Position numbers and translations under genes: made by a program. Source: Rhodobacterales bacterium LSUCC0031 (GTDB lineage Bacteria > Pseudomonadota > Alphaproteobacteria > Rhodobacterales > Rhodobacteraceae). Taken from it: DNA of 64,000 nt. How positions within the stretch are numbered: the first letter of the stretch is position 1; each line of letters begins with the position of its first letter. Location of the stretch: assembly GCA_015689735.1 (NCBI GenBank), contig WVSP01000005.1, forward strand, positions 1 to 64,000, written 5' to 3'. Below the pieces are notes generated by a model. It saw only the letters and a program-made list of their open reading frames with translations, searched no databases and was not told the origin of the DNA. Shown piece by piece: positions 1-8,523 of this stretch.

Positions 1-156
1 CGGCAGGAAGCTCGTCACGATATCGCGCATCACACCCTTGGGGATCACCGCGTAGCTTTCGGTGAACACGGCGCGGTCGGTCATGACCTGGGTCTGCGGC
101 GGATGCCCGCCAAGCGGTGTGGCATAGCGATGAGGCGCGTCAGGTGAAGATGGCAT
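1..156 (-). CDS. allE: (S)-ureidoglycine aminohydrolase, N-terminal part (cut by window edge)
   Basis: Only the first 52 codons are present; the gene runs off the left edge. The start is the ATG at 156-154, and the frame is open to base 1. The N-terminus includes RYATPLGGHPPQTQ, then DRAVFTESYAVIP and MRDIVTSFLP. From memory this matches the cupin-type ureidoglycine aminohydrolases of Rhodobacteraceae, which release ammonia from (S)-ureidoglycine in allantoin (purine) breakdown. The catalytic cupin residues lie outside the window, so function rests on the N-terminal match. It is transcribed leftward, like the dehydrogenase gene upstream of it. Confidence 0.7.
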   Translation of the reverse strand, partial: MPSSPDAPHRYATPLGGHPPQTQVMTDRAVFTESYAVIPKGVMRDIVTSFLP

Positions 157-240
157 GGTGTGTGGTCCAGTGAAGGCGGTGCTTTACCATGCTTGCCCAA
201 GCAGGACGCCGATGGAAAGACCAAATCGCTGCGTGGAACG

Positions 241-984
241 TCAGGTCGCCTCGCCGCCATTCACGGCGATCATCTGGCCGGTCACAAAGCGCGCCTCGGG
301 CGAGCACAGAAAGGCCACCACGGCGGCAACATCAGCGGGTTGGCCCATGACGCCTGCGGGGATGGTCTTGACCCGTGCGGGGTCATCCCGTGTTGCGGCT
401 TCGCTGCGAATTTGACCGGGCGAGACGATATTGGCGGTGATCCCATGGGCGGCGAATTCCTGAGACAGCGCCTTGGTCAGACCCCAGACCCCGTGCTTGG
501 CCGCCGAGATCGGCGCGCCCTCATAATAGCCACGCATCGCCTTCATCCCGGCGAAATTGACGATGCGGCCCCATTTTTGGGCGACCATATGGGGCAGAAC
601 CGCGCGGCTTAGCCGAAAGGAGGCGGTCAAGGCGGTGTCGAGCACTCCGTCCCAATCGGCATCCGTTGTTTCTAGAAAGGGTTTGTGCGGCCGGATGGCG
701 GCATTATTGATCAAGATATCGATGCCGCCAAACTGCGCCTGTGCCGCCGCGATCATGCGCGCGACATCATCGGATTTGGCGACATCACCCATCACGACCA
801 GCGCGCCCGCACCTGCCGTTGTGACAGCTTCGGCGGTTTTTTCGCACGCTGCCTGATCGCGTGCGCCATTGACGACCACATTGCACCCGAGGGCCGCGAG
901 CTGTTGCGCAATCGCACGTCCAATATTCTTGCCCGACCCAGATACAAAGGCTGTTTTTCCCAAAAGCGGTGTGTCCGTCACCAT
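241..984 (-). CDS. Short-chain dehydrogenase/reductase-like protein lacking catalytic Ser and Tyr
   Basis: A 247-residue Rossmann-fold SDR of the usual family length. The nucleotide-binding turn SGSGKNIG is at about residues 15-22, and NNA is at 93-95. The family active site is Ser...Tyr-x-x-x-Lys. Here Lys is present (about 163, in ISAAKHGV), but the Tyr position four residues earlier is Ile159 and the Ser position is within FAG (144-146). Canonical oxidoreductase chemistry is therefore doubtful; Tyr153-Tyr154 lie nearby and might substitute. I chose the start at 984 because GAGGGG lies 8-9 bases upstream; an in-frame ATG at 1005 is the alternative. It is divergent from a GntR regulator gene and probably under its control. 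Confidence 0.8.
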   Translation of the reverse strand: MVTDTPLLGKTAFVSGSGKNIGRAIAQQLAALGCNVVVNGARDQAACEKTAEAVTTAGAGALVVMGDVAKSDDVARMIAAAQAQFGGIDILINNAAIRPHKPFLETTDADWDGVLDTALTASFRLSRAVLPHMVAQKWGRIVNFAGMKAMRGYYEGAPISAAKHGVWGLTKALSQEFAAHGITANIVSPGQIRSEAATRDDPARVKTIPAGVMGQPADVAAVVAFLCSPEARFVTGQMIAVNGGEAT

Positions 985-1114
985 GCCACTTGCCCCCTCG
1001 TTCATGTCATGCCCCCCCGCCGCATGCAGGTTGCCTCAATGCGGAGCCGCCTATGCTACCGGCGGCTGCGGCCTGCGCCCGTGATGATCGGGGTAGCGGG
1101 GCTTTGTCTGGCAA

Positions 1115-1132
1115 TCAACAGAATATTGTTGA
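1115..1132. promoter_or_regulatory. Putative GntR operator in the SDR/GntR divergent region
   Basis: Inverted repeat TCAACA-N6-TGTTGA lies in the 178-base gap between the divergent dehydrogenase and GntR genes. It overlaps the 11-mer ATTGTTGACAA (1125-1135), which recurs at 7755-7765 in front of the second GntR gene. FCD-type GntR proteins commonly bind short palindromes between themselves and a divergent target. TTGACA at 1129-1134 could also be a -35 box for the GntR gene, but no good -10 follows. Assignment as an operator is inference. Confidence 0.45.
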
Positions 1133-1162
1133 CAATCTGCAAAGCTCAGCTTGAATTGGGCC

Positions 1163-1837
1163 ATGAAGATCGATCAAGACATCCGTCACGCCACCATGTT
1201 CAAACGTCAGCGTCCGCTGGTGCTTGAAGTACGTGATGAATTGGAGCGGATGATCTTGCATGGCGATATCGCGCCGGGTGAGAGGCTCAACGAATATGCT
1301 CTTGCCGAACAACTTGGCGTCAGCCGCGGCCCAGTGCGCGAGGCGGCCCGCTCGCTCGAGCGCGAGGGATTGGTCACGGCGGTCGCCAATGAAGGTGTCT
1401 ATGTGCGCAAATTATCGGTTGATGACGCGCTTGAGCTTTACGATCTGCGCGCACTTATGGCGGGGCATTTGTGCGCGGCGCTTGCGCGACGCGCTGATGC
1501 GGCGATCAAGGCCGAGCTGCGCGATTTCATGGCGCAAATGGATCAGGCGATCGCCGCCGGCGACGAGGCCGGCTATTTCGAGATCAACCTTGCCTTCCAC
1601 GACCGCATCGCCGAGGCTGCGGGGTCGGAGCGCGCGCGCGCGCTCTATGTCGCCTTGGGCAAGGAAGTGCGCTTGATGCGGCGCCGTGTCCTGCATGGGG
1701 CGCCCGCACTTGCCCGCTCGAACTGCGAGCATGATCGCATCGTCTGCGCCATCGAGGCAGGCGATGCCGCCGCAGCCCGCGCGGCCGGGGCAGGCCACCA
1801 CCAAAACGGAAAGAAACGATTGCTGGACACGCTTTAA
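1163..1837 (+). CDS. GntR family transcriptional regulator, FCD (FadR-like) subfamily
   Basis: About 224 residues. A winged-helix DNA-binding domain occupies roughly residues 10-80, with the typical LAEQLGVSRGPVREAARSLE recognition segment and a wing ending in NEGVYVRK. An FCD effector domain follows; its likely metal/effector residues include LAFHDRIAEAAG and SNCEHDRI, both with the expected His. FCD regulators sense small organic acids or their CoA esters and usually repress a neighbouring catabolic operon. An in-frame TTG at 1151 is an alternative start. It is divergent from the SDR gene and about 100 bases ahead of tctC, so the tricarboxylate-type transporter is the likely target. Confidence 0.88.
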   Translation: MKIDQDIRHATMFKRQRPLVLEVRDELERMILHGDIAPGERLNEYALAEQLGVSRGPVREAARSLEREGLVTAVANEGVYVRKLSVDDALELYDLRALMAGHLCAALARRADAAIKAELRDFMAQMDQAIAAGDEAGYFEINLAFHDRIAEAAGSERARALYVALGKEVRLMRRRVLHGAPALARSNCEHDRIVCAIEAGDAAAARAAGAGHHQNGKKRLLDTL

Positions 1838-1934
1838 CGGCATCTGACGGCCATGTGCCCAGACATTGAAGCCGGTCCCACCCCGGGGAGGGGGTGGTCC
1901 GGAGCAAGACAGACCAAAACCTAGGGAGGACTAC

Positions 1935-2927
1935 ATGACACTTCAAACCGGACCCATCACCGCGCGCGTCAAGCTGGGTGTGCTGGGCATGGCCTTGGCC
2001 GCGCCCCTCGCATTTGCAGGGGCTGCGACGGCGCAAAGCTACCCCGATGCGGGCGAAACGCTGGACTGGACCATCGCCTTTGGTCCCGGCGGCGGCAATG
2101 ACATCATGGCCCGCACCATCGTCGACATTCTGGCCAAGTATGACCTCTACCCCGGCGAGATCGCGGTCGAGAACCGTGCCGGCGGCTCGGGTGCCGTGGG
2201 CTGGGGTTACCTGTTTGCGCAGGACGGATCGGGCTATGGCATCTCGACCACCTCGGGCAGCTTCGTGACCACGCCCTTGCAGGCTGATACGCCGTGGCAG
2301 CCCGCCGATTTCACGCCCGTGGCACTCTTGGCAACCGATGACCTGGTCTTGGTCGTCAATGGCTCGTCCGACATTCAGGATATCGGCCAGTTCATCGACT
2401 ACGCCAAGGCCAACCCGATCACCATCGCTGGCACCGGCACGGTCAATGTGGACTTCATCGTGCCGACGCTGTTTGCACAGGCCGCAGGCTTTGAGTTCGA
2501 ATATGTCTCGTTCAACTCGATGGCCGATCAGACCACCGCGCTGTTGTCGGATTCGGTCGATGCGATGGTCGGCAACCCCGGCGAGATCCTCGGCTTGATC
2601 GATAGTGGCGATCTGCGCGCGCTGGTCTATTCGGGTGCATCGACCCCCGCGGCGCTGGGCGATGTTCCCACCATGGGGGATGTGGGCCATGACATCGGCG
2701 TGTCGATGCCGCGCGGCCTGATCTTGGCGCCCAATGCACCGGCCGAAGCACAGGCCTTCTGGATCGAGACGATGAAGCGTGTCGTCGAGACACCGGAATG
2801 GGCGGCTTATATCGAGAACAACACCCTGACGCCGACGATCGTCTATGGCGAGGATTTCCGCACCTTCCTGACCCGCACCCAGAACGGGTTTGCCGAAGTG
2901 CTGCGCTCAGTCGGCGCAATCCAGTAA
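1935..2927 (+). CDS. tctC: Tripartite tricarboxylate transporter substrate-binding protein (TctC/Bug family)
   Basis: 330 residues with a clear Sec signal peptide (hydrophobic stretch, then AGAATAQ before SYPDAGETLDW), so it is periplasmic. FGPGGGNDIMAR and ENRAGGSGAVGW are the ligand-loop motifs of TctC/Bug binding proteins, which carry an organic acid to the TctAB membrane complex. The start is supported by GGAGGA ending five bases before the ATG. The substrate cannot be read from sequence; nearby CoA-acid genes suggest a dicarboxylate. It is the first gene of tctC-tctB-tctA, and a strong hairpin separates it from tctB. Confidence 0.9.
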   Translation: MTLQTGPITARVKLGVLGMALAAPLAFAGAATAQSYPDAGETLDWTIAFGPGGGNDIMARTIVDILAKYDLYPGEIAVENRAGGSGAVGWGYLFAQDGSGYGISTTSGSFVTTPLQADTPWQPADFTPVALLATDDLVLVVNGSSDIQDIGQFIDYAKANPITIAGTGTVNVDFIVPTLFAQAAGFEFEYVSFNSMADQTTALLSDSVDAMVGNPGEILGLIDSGDLRALVYSGASTPAALGDVPTMGDVGHDIGVSMPRGLILAPNAPAEAQAFWIETMKRVVETPEWAAYIENNTLTPTIVYGEDFRTFLTRTQNGFAEVLRSVGAIQ

Positions 2928-2942
2928 GCGTCACACACCGAA

Positions 2943-2970
2943 GGGCCGGGCGCGGTTTTGCGCCCGGCCC
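2943..2970 (+). terminator. Intercistronic hairpin between tctC and tctB
   Basis: A 10-bp perfect GC stem, GGGCCGGGCG with CGCCCGGCCC, closes an 8-base loop. No U-run follows, so it is more likely an attenuator or mRNA-stabilising 3' hairpin than a full terminator. This would let the binding protein be made in excess of the membrane subunits, as is common for such systems. Confidence 0.6.
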
Positions 2971-2995
2971 ATTTCACTTATCCAACGAGGGCGCC

Positions 2996-3466
2996 ATGCG
3001 CATCGTCTTTTTGCTTGCCTTGCTCGGCGGCGCCGTTTTCTACACCTACATCGCCTTTACCGATCTGGGCTTTCTTACCCGCACTGGCCGCCTTGGGCCG
3101 GGGTTCTTCCCGCGGATCGTGGGACTGGGGATCATCGTCATGACGCTATGGGCGATCTTTGACGCGCTTGGCCAACGCCGCACCGCCGCTGCGGCCGATC
3201 ATGTGACCGACGAGCTGGAAGATGCCCGCTGGCGCGATTTCTTGCTGCTTGTCGCGCTGGTGATCGGCTATGCGGTGCTGATCCGGCTGTTCGGTGGCTG
3301 GATTTCGACAATCCTGTATCTGGGCGTCGCGCTGAGCCTGCTCAACCCTGGACAGCTCAAGCAGAATTTGCTTGTCGCCACCCTGTTTCCTTCGGGCGTT
3401 TACCTGCTGTTCGACCGTGTCTTGAACGCGAATATGCCCCCTGCCCTGATCAATCTACCGTTCTGA
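2996..3466 (+). CDS. tctB: Tripartite tricarboxylate transporter small membrane subunit (TctB)
   Basis: 156 residues with four predicted membrane segments: residues about 3-20, 40-60, 80-100 and 115-140. The N-terminal half includes TGRLGPGFFPRIVG, the conserved TctB loop. TctB is the small membrane partner of TctA in sodium- or proton-driven uptake of organic acids bound by TctC. The ATG at 2996 follows AACGAGG. An upstream in-frame extension into the hairpin region has no family support. It sits 34 bases before tctA and is presumably co-transcribed with it. Confidence 0.85.
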   Translation: MRIVFLLALLGGAVFYTYIAFTDLGFLTRTGRLGPGFFPRIVGLGIIVMTLWAIFDALGQRRTAAAADHVTDELEDARWRDFLLLVALVIGYAVLIRLFGGWISTILYLGVALSLLNPGQLKQNLLVATLFPSGVYLLFDRVLNANMPPALINLPF

Positions 3467-3500
3467 GCGCGCCACTGCGCCGCGCCACTGGGAGCCAAGT

Positions 3501-5024
3501 ATGGATATCTTTTCCGACCTGATGATGGGCCTGTCCATCGCCATCACACCCATCAACCTCGCTTATCTTTTGGTCGGTGCGATGGTCGGGATGATCGTGG
3601 GGGTAATCCCCGGCTTTGGTCCGTCGGCGGGGCTTGCGATCTTGCTGCCCTTGACCTTCGGGATGGACCCGGTTGGTGCCATCGTGATGCTGGCCGCAAT
3701 CTATTACGGGGCGATGTATGGCGGAACGATCACATCGATCCTGCTCAATACGCCAGGCGAAAGCGCGACAGTCGCCTCGACCTTTGACGGCTATCCACTG
3801 GCCAAGCAGGGGCGTGCAGGACCTGCGCTGGTGATGCAGGCCGTCGCCTCCTTCGTGGGTGGCACGGTGGGGGTGATCTTGATCACCATCCTTGCGCCGA
3901 TGTTCTCCCAGGTCTCGCGAAGCTTTGGCCCGCCTGAGTATTTCCTGCTTGCCATGATGGGCATGCTCACACTGATCGTGATGATTGGCGCGAATTGGAA
4001 GCTGGGCGTCATCTCGGCCTTGATCGGTTTCGCGCTTGGCACGGTCGGCGTGGACCTCGAGACGGGTCAAAGCCGCTACACCTTCGGCTCGGCGGAATTG
4101 ATCGGCGGGATCTACTTCATCCCCATCGCCATCGGTCTGTTCGGTTTGGGAGAGCTGCTTTACGCCTTTTACACCGGCATGCACCGCACGGGATCGGGCG
4201 GGCTGGTGCAATACGACAAGGAAAGCCGCTTTTGGCCGACCGCGCAGGATTTCATCTCGACGCGCTGGACCATGGTGCGCGGCTCGATCCTCGGCTTTGT
4301 TGTCGGCGTGATCCCCGGTGCGGGCGCGACCATCGCCTCGCTCATGGCCTATTCGACGGAACGCTCGCTGTCGAAGAACCCCGAAAATTTCGGCAAAGGG
4401 GAAATGGCGGGCCTTGTCGCGCCCGAGACGGCGAACAACGCCGCCTCCTCCGGGGCGATGATCCCGCTCTTGACGCTGGGCATTCCCGGCTCGGCCTCGA
4501 CCGCGGTGCTGCTCGCGGCGTTCCTGCTGTGGGGTTTGCGACCGGGACCGCTGTTCATGGGCCAGAACCCGGAACTGGCATGGGGGCTGATCGCCTCGAT
4601 GTATCTGGGCAACATGGTACTCTTGGCGATCTCGATCTTCGCGATTCCGCTTTTCGTGCAGATCATCAAGGTGCCTTACCGCATCCTTGGCCCTTGCATC
4701 GTGGTGATCTGTGCGCTTGGTACCTTTACCGTGCATGCAAGCTTCGTCGAGATGTGGCTGATGGTGGCCGCAGGCATCGTGGGGTTCTTCATGCGGCTTT
4801 ACGGCTTTTCGCCTGCCGCGCTTGTGCTGGCGCTAGTGCTCGGTCCCTTGGCCGAAGAGGCGCTGCGCCAGACCATGACCATCTCGCGCGGGTCGTTCGG
4901 AATATTCCTCGACCGTCCGGCATCGGTCTGGATCATCATCGTCACCATCGCGCTGCTGATCATTCTGCCCTTGATCGGGCGGATCGGCGCGCGCGCTAAG
5001 GCAAACAAGGCCACGGGGCATTGA
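3501..5024 (+). CDS. tctA: Tripartite tricarboxylate transporter large membrane subunit (TctA)
   Basis: 507 residues, the usual TctA length, with about 11-12 hydrophobic segments. GVIPGFGPSAGLAILLPLTF near residues 34-53 and VIPGAGATIASLMAY near 270 form the repeated G-x-IPG-x-G signature. Other family motifs include GMYGGTITSILLNTPGE and NNAASSGAMIPLLTLGIPGS. It is the channel-forming subunit of the TTT system in the inner membrane. The start follows a GGGAG site. It ends the tct operon; the next genes are convergent. Confidence 0.93.
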   Translation: MDIFSDLMMGLSIAITPINLAYLLVGAMVGMIVGVIPGFGPSAGLAILLPLTFGMDPVGAIVMLAAIYYGAMYGGTITSILLNTPGESATVASTFDGYPLAKQGRAGPALVMQAVASFVGGTVGVILITILAPMFSQVSRSFGPPEYFLLAMMGMLTLIVMIGANWKLGVISALIGFALGTVGVDLETGQSRYTFGSAELIGGIYFIPIAIGLFGLGELLYAFYTGMHRTGSGGLVQYDKESRFWPTAQDFISTRWTMVRGSILGFVVGVIPGAGATIASLMAYSTERSLSKNPENFGKGEMAGLVAPETANNAASSGAMIPLLTLGIPGSASTAVLLAAFLLWGLRPGPLFMGQNPELAWGLIASMYLGNMVLLAISIFAIPLFVQIIKVPYRILGPCIVVICALGTFTVHASFVEMWLMVAAGIVGFFMRLYGFSPAALVLALVLGPLAEEALRQTMTISRGSFGIFLDRPASVWIIIVTIALLIILPLIGRIGARAKANKATGH

Positions 5025-5153
5025 CGCCCGCGTGACACGCGGGATGCGAGGGGCGGCAGGCAAACATCGCCTGCGCCCCCTGCTGCGCCCGAGGCACGAT
5101 GACGGCTCCACTGGCCGAGCATGGGGCATGGGGCATGGAAAATCTTTGTCGGA

Positions 5154-5624
5154 CTATGTCTGGGGCATTTTCCACGTTGCCGTGGCGTGGGCTGCAAGCT
5201 TCATCTCGGCGTCAAGGAGATGGCTTTCCATGAAGGACAGGCTACGCCCGCGCTTGGTGAACCGCCCCTCGCAGGTCACCAGCCCAGCTGAAACGGGGCG
5301 CATGAACTGCACCTTCATCTCGATCGTGGCGCCAGGACCGGCCACCTTGGCGACCAGATGTCCCATCGAGATATCCATGACGGAGGCCATGACACCGCCA
5401 TGCAGCACCCCTTGGGGGTTCTTCAACATGTCGTTGACGGTGAATTGTACACGGCAGACCTGTTTCTCGGCATCCGCCGCGTCCGCGGGCAGATAGGCGA
5501 AGGACAGACCGAGGAAGCGCGCGAAGAAAAAGGTCTCAAACGCCTGCGCATGCTGGTCAAAGGCACGCTCGATATGGGCGCGCGCAGGCCCCGTATCGAT
5601 GCGCTTGGGCGGTGTCCCAGACAT
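5154..5624 (-). CDS. PaaI-type hotdog-fold acyl-CoA thioesterase
   Basis: 156 residues. The hotdog signature NPQGVLHGGVMASVMDISMG is at about 69-88, with the HGG turn and the downstream Asp expected to activate water for CoA-thioester hydrolysis. IEMKVQFMRPVSAG is the typical second strand. AAGGGGG lies just before the ATG. It belongs to the same leftward group as the crotonase and CoA-transferase genes (10-base gap to the crotonase gene). It probably removes stalled acyl-CoA intermediates; the exact substrate is unknown. Confidence 0.82.
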   Translation of the reverse strand: MSGTPPKRIDTGPARAHIERAFDQHAQAFETFFFARFLGLSFAYLPADAADAEKQVCRVQFTVNDMLKNPQGVLHGGVMASVMDISMGHLVAKVAGPGATIEMKVQFMRPVSAGLVTCEGRFTKRGRSLSFMESHLLDAEMKLAAHATATWKMPQT

Positions 5625-5634
5625 CGCGCCCCCT

Positions 5635-6420
5635 TTATGCGCCGATGAAGTTCGGCTTGCGCTTTTCCATGAAGGCGCGGCGCCCCTCGATATAATCCTG
5701 GCTGTCGAAGCAGGCCTTGACGCGGGCCTCGCAGGCGGCCAGATCGCGCTGGCTTTCGGGGGCGACGGTCTGGCCCACGATGAATTTCACCGACCCCACC
5801 GTCATCGGCGCATTCTCGGCGATCATGCGCGCGGTCTCTTCGGCGATTTGTCCGACCTGATCATCAGGCACGACGCGGTTGACCAGACCCATGATCCGCG
5901 CCTCTTCGGCATCGAAACGACGGGCGGTGAAGAAGATCTCTTTCGCAAAGGCGGGGCCAACGACATCGACCAGCCGTTTGATCCCCGCAAAACCATAGCC
6001 CAGCCCCAGCTTGGCAGCAGGCACCGCGAATTGCGATCCCGCGCCACAGATGCGCAGGTCGCAGCACAAGGCCAGCGCCACACCGCCACCGACGCAGAAG
6101 CCGTCAATCTGGGCGATGGTGGGCTTTGGGAAGGCCTCGACCATGTCATAGACGCGCTTGGTGGTGGCGTTGTAATGGGCAACCGCCGTCTCGCTTGCGC
6201 GTTCGCTTTCGAATTTCGAGATATCGGCCCCCGAGACAAAGGCTTTGCCGCCCGCACCCGACAAGATCAGGATCCGCACATTTTGGTCAGCTTGGAAGCG
6301 GATCAGCGCAGCCTCGACCGCCTCCCACATCTCGAGCGAGACGGCGTTGCGCTTTTCGGGCTGGTTGAAGATGATGCGCGCGATATCGCCATGCTGCTCG
6401 GTCAGGATCTTGTCGGTCAT
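5635..6420 (-). CDS. Crotonase-family protein, possibly a (methyl)malonyl-CoA decarboxylase-like enzyme
   Basis: 261 residues with the crotonase fold: the oxyanion-hole segments FVSGADISKFE (about 61-71) and GGGVALALCCD (111-121) are present. The two catalytic Glu residues of true enoyl-CoA hydratases are both replaced by Ala (about 115 and 135). Tyr142 in LGLGYGFAGI and the C-terminal FMEKRKPNFIG resemble, from memory, E. coli methylmalonyl-CoA decarboxylase (ScpB/YgfG), which uses a Tyr there. Hydratase activity is therefore unlikely, and decarboxylation of a malonyl-type CoA is an inference supported by matB nearby. It lies 21 bases downstream of the CoA-transferase gene. Confidence 0.75.
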   Translation of the reverse strand: MTDKILTEQHGDIARIIFNQPEKRNAVSLEMWEAVEAALIRFQADQNVRILILSGAGGKAFVSGADISKFESERASETAVAHYNATTKRVYDMVEAFPKPTIAQIDGFCVGGGVALALCCDLRICGAGSQFAVPAAKLGLGYGFAGIKRLVDVVGPAFAKEIFFTARRFDAEEARIMGLVNRVVPDDQVGQIAEETARMIAENAPMTVGSVKFIVGQTVAPESQRDLAACEARVKACFDSQDYIEGRRAFMEKRKPNFIGA

Positions 6421-6441
6421 GTCATGCGTCCCTTTGGGTCG

Positions 6442-7683
6442 TTAGATGGCGCCCGCGGCCTTCATCGCCGCGATGTCTTCGGTAGAATAGCCGATCTCGG
6501 TCAGGATATCGGCGGTGTGCTGACCCGCAAGCGGCGGGGGAGCGGCGATATGGCTGGGAGTGCGGCTCATGATGATGGGCTGACCCACCAATTCCGTCGC
6601 GCCGCGTTCTTGGCTGACGACGGGTTGGGCAAGCCCAAGATGGCGCACCTGCGGGTTGGAAAAGACCTGTCCGATATCGTTGATCTCGCCTGCTGGCACA
6701 CCGGCGGCGTTGAAGCGGTCGATCCATGCGGCGGTGGTGTCGGTCGCGGTGATTGCCGCGATCTCGGCATTGAGCGCAGCGCGGTTCTTGGACCGCGCGG
6801 CGGCGTTGACGAACCGCTCATCTGCGATCCAATCGGCCCGGCCCATGGTTTCACAGAATTTCTGCCAGATCTGGTTGCCGGTCACCGCGATGTTCATGTG
6901 ACCATCACTGGTCGGGAACACGCCGGTGGGTATGGTCGTGGGGTGGTTATTGCCCGCCTGTTTTGGGATATCGCCATCCATCAAGAAGCGCGCGGCTTGA
7001 AAATCGAGCATGAAGACCTGTGCTTGCAAAAGCGAGGTTTGCACCCACTGGCCGTGGCCGGAGTGTTGACGCTCGTAGAGCGCGATCAAGATGCCTTGGG
7101 CAGCGAAAAGCCCGGCGCACAGATCGGCAATAGGAATGCCCACGCGCATCGGGCCAGTCCCCGGCTCGCCCGTGATCGACATCAGCCCGCCCATGCCTTG
7201 GGCGATCTGGTCGAAACCGGGACGGTCCGCCAAAGGCCCATCCTGCCCAAAGCCGGAAATCGAGGCGTAGATCAGCCGCGGATTGGTCATCGACAGCGTG
7301 TCGTAATCGATGCCGAGGCGCTTTTTCACACCAGGACGAAAATTCTCGACGATGATATCGGCGGTATCGGCCAAGCGGCGGAACGCCGCCATGCCCGCGG
7401 GCGATTTCAGGTCCAGCGTCAGACTGCGCTTGTTGCGGTGGAGGTTCTGGAAATCGGGGCCATGGCGGGGGCCACCAAACTGCGCCTCGTCAACGGGGGC
7501 CTCGATCTTGATGACATCGGCCCCCCAATCGGCCAATTGTCGCACACATGTCGGACCAGAGCGCACACGCGTCAGATCAAGCACGCGCAACCCCTTGAGG
7601 GCATGGCTTGCCATCGGCGGCACAGCGGCATTTTCGACCCTCTCGTCAGCATTTTCACTGTGCTGGTTTACAGGCGATGTCAT
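6442..7683 (-). CDS. Class III (CaiB/BaiF) acyl-CoA transferase
   Basis: 413 residues with the family I CoA-transferase III architecture: LKGLRVLDLTRVRSGP at the N-terminus, then LADWGADVIKIEAP, FRPGVKKRLGIDYD and [16 protein letters not shown]. The Asp expected to form the acyl-anhydride intermediate is in VGIPIADLCAGLFAA. These enzymes move CoA between carboxylic acids, here possibly activating the imported acid. I chose the ATG at 7683 (GGGAGGACGC just upstream) over an upstream in-frame start. It is first in a leftward operon with the crotonase and thioesterase, and divergent from the second GntR gene. Confidence 0.88.
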   Translation of the reverse strand: MTSPVNQHSENADERVENAAVPPMASHALKGLRVLDLTRVRSGPTCVRQLADWGADVIKIEAPVDEAQFGGPRHGPDFQNLHRNKRSLTLDLKSPAGMAAFRRLADTADIIVENFRPGVKKRLGIDYDTLSMTNPRLIYASISGFGQDGPLADRPGFDQIAQGMGGLMSITGEPGTGPMRVGIPIADLCAGLFAAQGILIALYERQHSGHGQWVQTSLLQAQVFMLDFQAARFLMDGDIPKQAGNNHPTTIPTGVFPTSDGHMNIAVTGNQIWQKFCETMGRADWIADERFVNAAARSKNRAALNAEIAAITATDTTAAWIDRFNAAGVPAGEINDIGQVFSNPQVRHLGLAQPVVSQERGATELVGQPIIMSRTPSHIAAPPPLAGQHTADILTEIGYSTEDIAAMKAAGAI

Positions 7684-7754
7684 GCGTCCTCCCCGTGGTG
7701 CAACACCTTGGAATGATGTATGGGAAAGGGCGATGTTTGACAATAAAAATGTTA

Positions 7755-7765
7755 ATTGTTGACAA
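7755..7765. promoter_or_regulatory. Shared motif ATTGTTGACAA, putative GntR operator
   Basis: The 11-mer lies in the 110-base divergent gap between the CoA-transferase and second GntR genes. A second TTGACAA half occurs about 20 bases away at 7737-7743. The identical 11-mer is at 1125-1135 in the other GntR divergent region. This suggests one operator read by one or both regulators. It could instead be coincidence around a -35-like TTGACA. Confidence 0.45.
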
Positions 7766-7793
7766 AAACGATGCGAGGGGCTGAGGTGGTGAT

Positions 7794-8492
7794 ATGGTCA
7801 AAACACTCAAGACAATCGGGGCGCAGCGCGCGACGCTTGCCGGCGAGGTGCGCGGCGAGATCGAGCGGATGATCGTGAGCGGCGACCTGGCAGCGGGCGA
7901 AAAACTCAACGAGTTGGCTTTGTCCAACGCAATGGGGGTGAGCCGCGGCACGGTGCGGGAGGCGATCCGCTCGCTGGCCGACAGCGGCCTGATCGACCTG
8001 ATCGCCAATCGTGGCGCTTTCGTGCATAAAACCACACTCGCAGAGGCGCGCAATCTTTATGATTTGCGTGGCGCGATCTTTGCCATGGCCTGTGCGGCGG
8101 CTGCGCGCCGCCTGCGCGACGGGCAAGAGGCGCGATTGATCGCCCAGCTGGAGCGCAACCTTGAACAGATGCGCAATGCCCATGCCAATGGCGATACAAC
8201 CAAGTATTACGCGCTCAACATCGAATTTCACGACATGTTACTTGCAGCCTCGGGCAATCCAAAGGCCAAGGTGACCTATGACAATCTTGTGCGCGAGATG
8301 CACCAGTTCCGCCGCCGTGGCCTATCGTTGGTGACCAATGTCGCCGAGTCGATCGCCGAGCACGAGGCGATCAAGAGCGCGATCGCCTCAGGCGATGAGG
8401 ATGCGGCCCGGCGCGCGGCCTTTGATCACATCACAGGAGGTTTCAGCCGCTACATGACATTGGCTGAACCGCAAAACACCGGCGCGGCCTAG
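7794..8492 (+). CDS. GntR family transcriptional regulator, FCD subfamily (second copy)
   Basis: 232 residues. The winged helix includes LALSNAMGVSRGTVREAIRS and a wing at NRGAFVHK. The FCD domain holds ALNIEFHDMLLAASGN and SIAEHEAIKSAI, with the usual metal/ligand His residues. It shares architecture with the regulator at 1163-1837 and is probably a distant paralogue. It is divergent from the CoA-transferase operon and 31 bases before matB, so it is likely to control both. The start follows GAGGTGGTG. Confidence 0.88.
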   Translation: MVKTLKTIGAQRATLAGEVRGEIERMIVSGDLAAGEKLNELALSNAMGVSRGTVREAIRSLADSGLIDLIANRGAFVHKTTLAEARNLYDLRGAIFAMACAAAARRLRDGQEARLIAQLERNLEQMRNAHANGDTTKYYALNIEFHDMLLAASGNPKAKVTYDNLVREMHQFRRRGLSLVTNVAESIAEHEAIKSAIASGDEDAARRAAFDHITGGFSRYMTLAEPQNTGAA

Positions 8493-8523
8493 GCTACCGC
8501 CTCCCATGACCCAAGGATTTGGC

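Noticed and set aside
5635-6420. Calling the first crotonase a classical enoyl-CoA hydratase
   Set aside because: Both catalytic Glu positions are Ala, so hydratase activity is not supported by sequence.
5599-7716. A 705-codon open frame antisense to the crotonase and CoA-transferase genes
   Set aside because: It is a shadow frame of GC-rich coding DNA; its product is low-complexity (His, Arg, Gly) and the opposite strand carries clear enzyme motifs.
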